A DNA stretch of 13,328 nucleotides. Origin: Chloroflexota bacterium (GTDB lineage Bacteria; Chloroflexota; Anaerolineae; Fen-1058). The notes below the pieces were generated by a model, which worked only from the letters and a program-made list of their open reading frames with translations, had not been told where the DNA came from and searched no databases. Below, in pieces: positions 1-6,179 of this stretch. Position 1 is the stretch's first letter, and every line of letters starts with the position of its first letter. The stretch is taken from contig JACRBO010000535.1 of assembly GCA_016219235.1 (NCBI GenBank), positions 1-13,328 on the forward strand. Reading direction: 5' to 3'. The translations under genes were made by a program, and so were the position numbers.

Positions 1-2
1 GC

Positions 3-131
3 CCACAGGCCTATGCCGCGCTGGCGACCGTGCTGAACACCGCCAAACGCCACGGCGAAAACGCCTTCGCCAAATTGGTGCACTTGATGGGCAAACCGAT
101 CTTGCAGTACGTGACACCTTCAACCCCGTGA
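3..131 (+). CDS. C-terminal end of a probable transposase (IS66-like), cut by the window edge
   Basis: The third plus-strand frame is open from the left edge to a TGA at 129-131 and gives 42 residues, starting PQAYAALATVL and ending with YVTPSTP. The pattern of a hydrophobic helix, then TAKRHGENAFAKL, then a short tail, resembles the C-terminal segment of IS66-type and related transposases (leucine-rich helix, basic residue, G-x-N, then F-x-x-L). This is a resemblance I recall, not a database hit, and the piece is too short to be sure. It is the only plus-strand gene I can support and it converges on the secreted-protein gene at 214-1668. The rest of the element is outside the window. I could not identify a terminal inverted repeat or target duplication after it. 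Confidence 0.45.
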   Translation, partial: PQAYAALATVLNTAKRHGENAFAKLVHLMGKPILQYVTPSTP

Positions 132-151
132 ATAGTTACGACTTATCAAAG

Positions 152-187
152 AACAGAGGCCACTCGCAGGTTGGAGTGGCCTCTGTT
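152..187 (-). terminator. Strong hairpin terminator between convergent genes
   Basis: Bases 152-165 (AACAGAGGCCACTC) and 174-187 are perfect reverse complements, giving a 14-bp stem with an 8-base loop. Read on the minus strand, it lies 26 bases after the stop codon of the secreted-protein gene and is followed by a T-rich run (TTCTTTGATAAG), as for a Rho-independent terminator. On the plus strand it starts 20 bases after the stop of the transposase fragment, but the bases after it (GACTTAC) are less T-rich. It is therefore mainly a minus-strand terminator that may also work in the other direction. Confidence 0.75.
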
Positions 188-213
188 GACTTACAGAGAT
201 TCAATCAACAGAA

Positions 214-1668
214 CTACGGAACGAGATTGAAGCCTTCGTAGTTGGTATCGTCAATCGCACCAGTTGTATCGGCAAATTCGTTGGCGATGGCAACGACGGG
301 CTGATCGGCGCTCACGGTCACAGCACAGTTGACGTTGTTGCTGCTGAACGGATTACCAACCGTGAAAGTACCGGCCGGCATTGCCGAAGGTCGCAGGAAC
401 AACTTGGCGCCGCCCGCCTGGATCGTCTGCGGGGTCGAGATCGCGGTAAACGTGGCCGCGCCCTTGCACGCAAAAGTCACGACGACGTTAGTGGCCGCGA
501 CAGCACCCACGTTTTGAATCTGTAACCCCGTGCTGGTGCCTGAGCGGCGATCTTTGAACAGCGGCGCGCTAATCTTGGCGGTCTTGGCGCTATCAGGGAT
601 AGCAGATGAGGTGATGCCAGCCAGCGATGTGGACGGCATGTTCTGCTCGTTGACAATCGCAACAAAGTTACCGGTCGCGGTAATGGTCGCTGATGCGGTG
701 CAATTAGCTGGAAGGTTAGAACCCGTCAGTTGCACGAAGGTCTTCGAGGCCCCCACCGCTACGCCAGTCGCGGAATCGGTGTAAGTGTTGCCAGCACATG
801 TGCCAGCGCTGCCGACATAGGTGACAGTCACGTCAATGGGAGCGGCGCTGACGTTCTGCACCTGAACACCAGTGAAGTGATTGGCACGAGCATTCTTGAC
901 GACTGGTGCATAGGCCTTAACACCAAAATCAGCAGCGGTAAACCCACGGGTACCAAACAGTACAGTCGCAACCGCTTGGCCCTGAATGTATTCCAGCACC
1001 GTGCCAGCGAGCGGCTGGGCTGACGTAACCTTGAGGCTACCGATATTATCGCGGCCACCAACACCACCAGTAGAAGGCACGCCCGCATCGCCCGGATTGA
1101 TGAGAACCATCTTGTTCGGATCAACTGACGCTACGGTGTGGGTGTAGGTGCCGCCCGTGTCCATCTTGAACACAGCGGTGACCGAAGCCGCAGCCGTTCC
1201 CGCGTTCTGGATGTAGAAGGCGGTGGAATTGCCAAAGCGGTTGTTCTTCGCCAGCGGGAAGTAAAGCGCTGTGTCGACGGATTCGGTGCCTTGATATTGA
1301 GCAACGCCCTTGCCACCCGAAACGCCCAAGGTACCGGCCAGCTGATTCGTCACAGCGACGATGGCCTTAATGGGCTGATCTGAACTGACTACGGCCGAGC
1401 CCTGGAAACCGGCAGGCATGCCCGCGAAGTTGCTCGGGACGAAGGTGAAGGCCGCGCCTGCGGCCACACTCTGGCTGGCGCTGAACGTTGCTGCGCCGTT
1501 CTTGTCATAAGCAGTCACAACAATATTGGCTGTAGCAGGGCCAACATTCTGAACCTGCTCACCTGTCCACCAACCGGTACCCGGGATGCCGGTCTGCGCA
1601 ACCGCGACGCTAACGACTGTCGCGATCATCACTACTGCCACAATAGCCGAAAACAGTCTCTTCTTCAT
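214..1668 (-). CDS. Secreted repeat protein with four QNVG-type beta-rich repeats
   Basis: A 484-residue protein of unknown function with a clear Sec signal peptide: KKR at residues 2-4, a hydrophobic core to about residue 22, and likely cleavage after AVA at 22-24. The mature part has four related units. Each begins with a Q-x-QN-(V/A)-G/S motif (residues 38-43, 152-157, 269-274, 383-388). A V-T-V-T-Y-like strand and an A/G-rich stretch follow, and the unit closes with a strand like VTSADQPVVAIANE (near 93-108, 213-228, 328-341, 449-464). Units 2-4 are preceded by a linker of the type APL-x-K-x-x-R (near 138-144, 254-261, 368-375). Units 3 and 4 each hold two cysteines (C291/C323 and C401/C448), possibly disulfides; units 1 and 2 have none. 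The protein is rich in Ala, Thr, Ser, Val and Gly and has no membrane anchor or sorting motif that I can see. Similar repeats occur in Chloroflexota exported proteins (recall). A cell-surface or S-layer-like role is inference. Confidence 0.85.
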   Translation of the reverse strand: MKKRLFSAIVAVVMIATVVSVAVAQTGIPGTGWWTGEQVQNVGPATANIVVTAYDKNGAATFSASQSVAAGAAFTFVPSNFAGMPAGFQGSAVVSSDQPIKAIVAVTNQLAGTLGVSGGKGVAQYQGTESVDTALYFPLAKNNRFGNSTAFYIQNAGTAAASVTAVFKMDTGGTYTHTVASVDPNKMVLINPGDAGVPSTGGVGGRDNIGSLKVTSAQPLAGTVLEYIQGQAVATVLFGTRGFTAADFGVKAYAPVVKNARANHFTGVQVQNVSAAPIDVTVTYVGSAGTCAGNTYTDSATGVAVGASKTFVQLTGSNLPANCTASATITATGNFVAIVNEQNMPSTSLAGITSSAIPDSAKTAKISAPLFKDRRSGTSTGLQIQNVGAVAATNVVVTFACKGAATFTAISTPQTIQAGGAKLFLRPSAMPAGTFTVGNPFSSNNVNCAVTVSADQPVVAIANEFADTTGAIDDTNYEGFNLVP

Positions 1669-1675
1669 GTGATAT

Positions 1676-1681
1676 CTCCTT
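1676..1681 (-). promoter_or_regulatory. Strong ribosome binding site of the secreted-protein gene
   Basis: On the minus strand AAGGAG lies 7 bases before the ATG at 1668-1666. It is the best Shine-Dalgarno match in the window and supports this start and high expression of the secreted protein, in contrast to the weak or absent sites of the glycan genes. Confidence 0.75.
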
Positions 1682-1724
1682 AATTTATTTATGTAACTGT
1701 TCAGTCCTACTTTTCAGAATAAAC

Positions 1725-1751
1725 ATTATCTCAAAATGAGGGTAGAAGCAA
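1725..1751 (-). promoter_or_regulatory. Possible promoter in the AT-rich gap before the secreted-protein gene
   Basis: The 146-base gap 1669-1814 is AT-rich. On the minus strand TGAGATAAT (1733-1725) fits an extended -10 box (TGn followed by a 5/6 match to TATAAT). TTGCTT (1751-1746), 15 bases upstream, is a poor -35 candidate. An 8-base direct repeat, GTTCAGTC on the plus strand, sits at 1699-1706 and 1783-1790, on either side of the candidate. No convincing terminator for the flippase gene was seen in the gap. Read-through from the glycan operon therefore remains possible. Confidence 0.3.
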
Positions 1752-1814
1752 TAATCCGTGTGGGTGATTAGCCATTTTATGGGTTCAGTCTCCCGATTTT
1801 CTATGGTTATGTCT

Positions 1815-3269
1815 CTAAATATGTGGGTTTTTTGAAGGCCGATTCAATATCGCATTCCGAAGTCTCTGAACATCGTCAGGCATAATCCCTTTTGTTAACC
1901 ATAAAGAGAAGACGTATATTACGCTGGACGTGATCGCTGCAAGGACTACTGAATTTCTTATAATGCATAAGGAAACAATCGCCATTATCGCGCTTGACAA
2001 TAATGGGCTTATCATCCGATGCATGTAGTGTACTTTGATGACTTTCAGCATTATGTAGCCTTGATTTAAGAAAAAGAAGAGCATTGAAGAACAAGTCCGA
2101 GCAACCGCCGCCCCACCTGCCCCCCACGTCGGAATAAGCAAAAGGTTGAGTGCAATGTTGGTTAAAGCGCTAACCGCCAAAAAACTGACTAGAACCCGTT
2201 GTCGATCCTTCACTAACATCAACCGATTACATGGCTCGCTCATAAAGAAGAACAATAGCGAAATGACCAATATCTGTAAGACGCGAACTGTCGGCAGAAA
2301 CGCCGGACCAAAGATCAAATCGATTAATTGCGGCGCAAAGACGATGATCCCGGTCACCAACGGCATTGCCACCACTCCCATGTAATGCACCGATTTTTGA
2401 AATAGGACAGCGAGTTTATCGGATGTTGACTGCGCATAACGGGCCATCAGTGGGTACACCGCAAACCGATAGGCCTGCGACATCATTAAGAGTCCCGCCG
2501 TGATGGTCGTCGCCGCGCCATACCAACCCACCTCGCGCTCACCATGAAAGACACTCAGCAACAGCGTGTCAGTCTGGCTGTCAAGCGCGGTGAGGACGGT
2601 GGCCGCCCCGAATACGAAGGCCGCTTGCCGTTGAGCCTTCAGCAGGCTAAAGTTCAGCCAGTCGGTTCGGCGCATGCCCCCCACTTGCCGGATGGCGATG
2701 GTAAGCATCACGATCATACTTAGGCCACTGCCGCCCAGCCAGATCCAGGCAATTTCCACCAGGCTGCCACCGCGTGCCAGCAAGCCAATCCCTATGATCA
2801 ACTTGAACAGACTTGCTCCGCCTAGCACCACCGCTGACGGCCCAAACCGGCGATGCCCCAACAGGATGGCCTGTGCCACGTGCGTCAGACTATCGGGGAT
2901 AACGCTGAAAGCGAGAACGGTGATTGTGGCGGCGGTAGATGCCGAATAGCTCGGCACGCTATTTGTCAGTGCTATCAACACAGCATAAGCCAGCGTCGAC
3001 AGCCCCAGCCGCAGCACCAAAAAGTTGCCAAAGTAGTGGGCAGACCGATCGGGTTCGCGCGCGACCTGGCGGATCAGCAGATCGTCCAGGCCGCGCATGA
3101 GGGTGGTCGCAATGAGCAGATAGGTGGTCGCCAGCGAAAAGACCCCCGCCTGATCAGGGCCGGCCAGCCGTCCCACGACCACAAAGATGATGACGTTGGC
3201 GAAGCGCGGCGCGACATGAAACACCAGCGCCAACAACGCGTCACGCAACAGCCTTAGATACGTGGTCAT
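1815..3269 (-). CDS. Wzx-like polysaccharide/oligosaccharide flippase
   Basis: A 484-residue multi-pass membrane protein with about 12-14 hydrophobic segments spread over its whole length. The N-terminal layout (VAPRFANVIIFVVVGRLAGPDQAGVFSLA near residues 19-47) is typical of the MOP-superfamily polysaccharide exporters (RfbX/Wzx and related), which flip lipid-linked glycans across the cytoplasmic membrane. Length is normal for the family and the gene is intact. Its ATG is 9 bases after the methyltransferase stop and has no clear Shine-Dalgarno site, so translation is probably coupled. The gene ends the glycan series, a common place for a flippase. Oddity: the 5' part is near 62% GC (hand count of 2461-2700), but 1861-2280, encoding the last third, is near 43%. 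That suggests a mosaic origin of the C-terminal part. Substrate cannot be told from sequence; a role in exporting the glycan made here is inferred from context. Confidence 0.88.
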   Translation of the reverse strand: MTTYLRLLRDALLALVFHVAPRFANVIIFVVVGRLAGPDQAGVFSLATTYLLIATTLMRGLDDLLIRQVAREPDRSAHYFGNFLVLRLGLSTLAYAVLIALTNSVPSYSASTAATITVLAFSVIPDSLTHVAQAILLGHRRFGPSAVVLGGASLFKLIIGIGLLARGGSLVEIAWIWLGGSGLSMIVMLTIAIRQVGGMRRTDWLNFSLLKAQRQAAFVFGAATVLTALDSQTDTLLLSVFHGEREVGWYGAATTITAGLLMMSQAYRFAVYPLMARYAQSTSDKLAVLFQKSVHYMGVVAMPLVTGIIVFAPQLIDLIFGPAFLPTVRVLQILVISLLFFFMSEPCNRLMLVKDRQRVLVSFLAVSALTNIALNLLLIPTWGAGGAAVARTCSSMLFFFLNQGYIMLKVIKVHYMHRMISPLLSSAIMAIVSLCIIRNSVVLAAITSSVIYVFSLWLTKGIMPDDVQRLRNAILNRPSKNPHI

Positions 3270-3278
3270 GGCCGCGGG

Positions 3279-4043
3279 TCAGGGCTTGACGGCGATGCAC
3301 GCGTGACCAAACGTCTCATCCTTTTGCCGGTCTAGGCGGTCGAGGTAATACAGGATGAAGGGTAGGAACAACTGGAAGACCACCGCGTTCAGAGCGCGCA
3401 GCGGCAGGGTCAACTTGCGCCAGCGCATGCCACGCGGAAACAGCCAGTAGTTGAGCATGTGGAACTGAAACGCCAGCACCCAGAAATAGCCACCCATCGG
3501 CGCAATCGATTGCGGTCTCAGTCCGGCATGTTCAAACAGGTACTTGAGCCCAAACGAGGTATAGCGGAAGAAGTCGTGTGGCTTCTGATGTTGGTGCCAG
3601 CTTTGCGGCACGGTCAAAAACAGACGCCCGCCCGGCTTCAGCACGCGGCAAATCTCGTTGATGACGCGCTGCGGTTCAGTCACGTGCTCCAGCACTTGCG
3701 TCAACAGCACGGCATCAAACGTATTTGCTTCAAAAGGTAGATCGATCAGCGTGCAGATGGCATCCAAACCATGATAGTCCCATTCAGATTCACCGACCGC
3801 TAAATCGACGCCGATGAAGCGTGTGTGCGCAAACTCCGGCTGGTAGCGCCCTTCGCCTGCGCCCGCATCCAGCACGAGCGCGCCTGCGGGTACGGTGGCC
3901 GCCACCCGTCCCACAAAATCAAGCAGTGCCGTATTGTCCATCTCGACCCGGCGGCGCAGCCACATGGGCACGATCCACGGCAATCGATGGCCACGCCGGG
4001 CCAGTTGCTGTTGCCGCGATAACTTGCGCTGAGGTTTACTCAT
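3279..4043 (-). CDS. Class I SAM-dependent methyltransferase (Methyltransf_11 type)
   Basis: A 254-residue protein with the Rossmann-type methyltransferase core. Motif I is VLDAGAGEGRY at 57-67, with the acidic end of strand 2 at D80 (GVD). The post-motif segment DLPFEANTFDAVLLTQVLEHV lies at about 101-121, and RVLKPGGRLFLTVP at 133-146 is the motif-III region. The N-terminus is basic. A hydrophobic stretch at about 217-233, followed by LDRLDRQKDE, could lie against the membrane. In glycan loci such enzymes commonly methylate sugars or other groups on the growing chain, and that is the likely role here; the acceptor is unknown. The ATG has AGGAG 10 bases upstream (4058-4054), one of the few good ribosome sites in the locus, after a 42-base gap from the glycosyltransferase gene. 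It sits directly before the flippase, so modification may precede export. Confidence 0.88.
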   Translation of the reverse strand: MSKPQRKLSRQQQLARRGHRLPWIVPMWLRRRVEMDNTALLDFVGRVAATVPAGALVLDAGAGEGRYQPEFAHTRFIGVDLAVGESEWDYHGLDAICTLIDLPFEANTFDAVLLTQVLEHVTEPQRVINEICRVLKPGGRLFLTVPQSWHQHQKPHDFFRYTSFGLKYLFEHAGLRPQSIAPMGGYFWVLAFQFHMLNYWLFPRGMRWRKLTLPLRALNAVVFQLFLPFILYYLDRLDRQKDETFGHACIAVKP

Positions 4044-4085
4044 AATTCATAAACTCCTGATGACGATGTTTGTCCGCCCGTAATT

Positions 4086-5258
4086 TCAGGCCGATTGCAT
4101 GACCTGCGCGTAATGGCCCGCCAACCGATCGGCGATCTGCGCCCACCGGAACTCGCGCTTGGCCAGTTCGCAGCCGCGCTGTCCCATAACTTCGCGCCGC
4201 TCTCGATCGCGCAATAACGCGATCACGGTTTCGGCCAGGTCTGTCGGTTCATCACGGCAGGTTACGCCAAATTGGCCGCGTTGAATCAAAGCCGTTACAT
4301 CCCCTACAGCCGTTGCCACGACGGCTTTGCCGACGGCCATATAATCATTCAACTTTAACGGAAACCGGCCGCGATTCGCGCCGCTGTCCCGCATGGGCAG
4401 CCAGCACACATCACACGCCGATAAGTACGTGCTGACTTGAGCATAGTCAATCTGGCCAGTGCGGATCACCGCCTCGGGCGCAGCGATCAGCCGCTCAATA
4501 TCAATATTGAAGTAGCCCGCTAACATCAATCGGGTGGGCGGCACCTGCCGTTGGATCTGATCAAAGGCTTGCGCCATCAGCTGCGCATCGCGCTGAAAAA
4601 TCGCGCCGATATAGCCGATGATGGGCACATCCAGCGGCCAGCCCAGTTGACGGCGCGCTTCAGCTTGTGGTACAGGCTTTAGCACGTCGACGTCACTGCC
4701 GTTGGGCAAATGCATGATCGTCGATGCGGGGACACCCAGTTCGATCGCGCGCTGGCGCAGCACCGAGTTGATGACGGTCGTGCCTGTGGCGCGAACCCGA
4801 AAGTGATCTTCGAAATACGTTTCAACTGGCCGCAAAATTGTGCGAATGATGGGACTAGGTCGCTCCTCCACCGAGCCGCCCTTGCCAAACCAGTCGCACC
4901 AGTCCAGCACCAGTTTCGCCCCGCGCCGCTGCCACGCCAGGGCTGGAATGATCGCCGTCGGGCGTGATTCAAACGCATGGACTACATCAAAATGCTGCTG
5001 GCGGCCCCAATTCAAGCGCGCCAATGAATTGTACGGATCCCAGCCCGATCGCAACGGCCCGTGCATCAGATCGGGCGTTTCAACCAGGGTTACACCGGCT
5101 TGCTTGTCGGGCTTGGTTGTGAATCGCCAACCCGGCTGGCGCGCTGTCGCCATCACCGTGACGGTGTCGCCGCGTGCCGCCAGTCCGCGAGCCAATTCCA
5201 GAGCACGCCAGTATGTGCCCTTGCCCGCCATGCCGAAGCAAATCATCAATATGTTCAC
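4086..5258 (-). CDS. GT4-type glycosyltransferase (GT-B fold)
   Basis: A 390-residue protein read from a GTG at 5258-5256 whose last bases overlap the TGA of the upstream GT2 gene (GTGA). The frame is open another 105 codons upstream, but those codons run through the GT2 gene and look like no protein. The chosen start gives the expected first strand, NILMICFGMAGKG. The N-terminal half is the acceptor domain. The C-terminal donor domain has LPNGSDVDVL at 184-193, VPIIGYIGAI near 211-220, and the nucleotide-sugar motif FPLKLNDYMAVGKAVVAT at 299-316. The usual EX7E glutamates are changed here: Gly297 at the first position and Asp305 at the second. I recall a subgroup with 'NDYMA' in place of 'EYMA', so this need not mean loss of activity. 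It probably adds one sugar to the glycan in the cytoplasm; donor and acceptor are unknown. Confidence 0.85.
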   Translation of the reverse strand: MNILMICFGMAGKGTYWRALELARGLAARGDTVTVMATARQPGWRFTTKPDKQAGVTLVETPDLMHGPLRSGWDPYNSLARLNWGRQQHFDVVHAFESRPTAIIPALAWQRRGAKLVLDWCDWFGKGGSVEERPSPIIRTILRPVETYFEDHFRVRATGTTVINSVLRQRAIELGVPASTIMHLPNGSDVDVLKPVPQAEARRQLGWPLDVPIIGYIGAIFQRDAQLMAQAFDQIQRQVPPTRLMLAGYFNIDIERLIAAPEAVIRTGQIDYAQVSTYLSACDVCWLPMRDSGANRGRFPLKLNDYMAVGKAVVATAVGDVTALIQRGQFGVTCRDEPTDLAETVIALLRDRERREVMGQRGCELAKREFRWAQIADRLAGHYAQVMQSA

Positions 5259-6178
5259 GGCAGAGTGTGCACCGTCGTCGTCGGCAGCCGGAAGCCGTCG
5301 CGCAAGCCGCGCCAGTATGCACGGATCGAATCGAAGCGGCGCGCGCGCATGAGACGCAGTGTGGTCTTCAACGCGCTGCCCAGCCGATAGGGCGCAACGA
5401 TGAACCAGCGCACGCTGCGCACATATTTGCGAAAATAACGCACGCTGTTGCGCGCCATCAGATAACGTTCCTGCGGCGAACCCTGGCCGCCATGACTGCG
5501 CGCCACTTTGTGCCACATCTGCGCACCGGGCACGAGCAGCAATCGGAAGCCAGCCTGCCGTGCCCGCATGCACAAGTCAACATCTTCGTAATAGGCGGGA
5601 TGAAAGCCGGTGTCAAACGGGCCGATCGTTTCTACCAACGATCGTTTGATTAGCAACGCGCAGCCCACCAGAAAATCACGTGCCTGAACTTGATCCCACT
5701 GGCCCCGATCGAGCTGATTGTCGCCTTTGCGCGTCATCTCCAGCGTTAGCGGATGCCGATCGCCGCCTACTGACCAGATGCGGTGGGGATCGCTGAAGTA
5801 ATAAATCTTGGGGGCTAATAAGCCCACGTCGACAGGTTCAGCACATTTCATCAACTCATGCAGAATATCTGGCTGTACTGTCGTGTCGTTGCTCAGGAGA
5901 AAAACGTAATCGGTGCCTGCATCAAGTGAAGATTGCACGCCGAAGTTAGCGCCACCTTGAAAACCAATGTTGCGGTTAAGCCGCAGCACTTGCACGTGAG
6001 GGTACTGCGCTCGAATCGTCTCAGCGGTGCCATCGCTGGAACCGTTGTCGACGACCAGCACACGATAGTTGGGGTACGTCAAATGGCTCAGCGACGCGAG
6101 GCATTCCAGCGTATCTGCCAGATGATTGTACGCTAAGACAACCACGTCCACTCGGGGTGGGGCAACAACCGGTGACAC
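5255..6178 (-). CDS. GT2-type glycosyltransferase, rhamnosyltransferase-like
   Basis: A 307-residue GT-A fold enzyme. It opens with VDVVVLAYNHLADTLECL (10-27), then DNGSSDGT at 44-51 for nucleotide binding. NRNIGFQGGANFGV follows at 68-81 and the metal-binding acidic site (SND, D98) lies in LLSNDTT. PAYYEDVDLCMRARQAGFR at 194-212 carries the likely catalytic acidic pair E198-D199. This order matches WbbL-like GT2 enzymes that often transfer rhamnose or related deoxysugars, so transfer of the deoxysugar made by the right-hand genes is possible but not shown. The start is a GTG one base after the TAA of the phosphodiesterase gene, with AAGG overlapping that stop. A basic C-terminal region (near 246-290) may bind the membrane surface. 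It overlaps the next gene by 4 bases. Confidence 0.88.
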   Translation of the reverse strand: MSPVVAPPRVDVVVLAYNHLADTLECLASLSHLTYPNYRVLVVDNGSSDGTAETIRAQYPHVQVLRLNRNIGFQGGANFGVQSSLDAGTDYVFLLSNDTTVQPDILHELMKCAEPVDVGLLAPKIYYFSDPHRIWSVGGDRHPLTLEMTRKGDNQLDRGQWDQVQARDFLVGCALLIKRSLVETIGPFDTGFHPAYYEDVDLCMRARQAGFRLLLVPGAQMWHKVARSHGGQGSPQERYLMARNSVRYFRKYVRSVRWFIVAPYRLGSALKTTLRLMRARRFDSIRAYWRGLRDGFRLPTTTVHTLP

Positions 6179-6179
6179 C

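Noticed and set aside
188..213. Search for a terminal inverted repeat of the transposon after the transposase stop
   Set aside because: The only inverted repeat near it is the 152-187 hairpin, which fits a terminator. Without the left end of the element no terminal repeat can be defined.
1699..1790. Direct repeat GTTCAGTC at 1699-1706 and 1783-1790, spaced 84 bases
   Set aside because: The spacing would suit a regulator binding one face of the helix, but two copies of 8 bases are too little to claim a site.
5259..5573. 105-codon upstream extension of the second GT4 gene, beginning with an ATG at 5573
   Set aside because: It runs entirely through the GT2 coding region in another frame and its translation looks like random high-GC sequence. 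The GTG at 5258 gives the standard GT4 N-terminus and a GTGA overlap.
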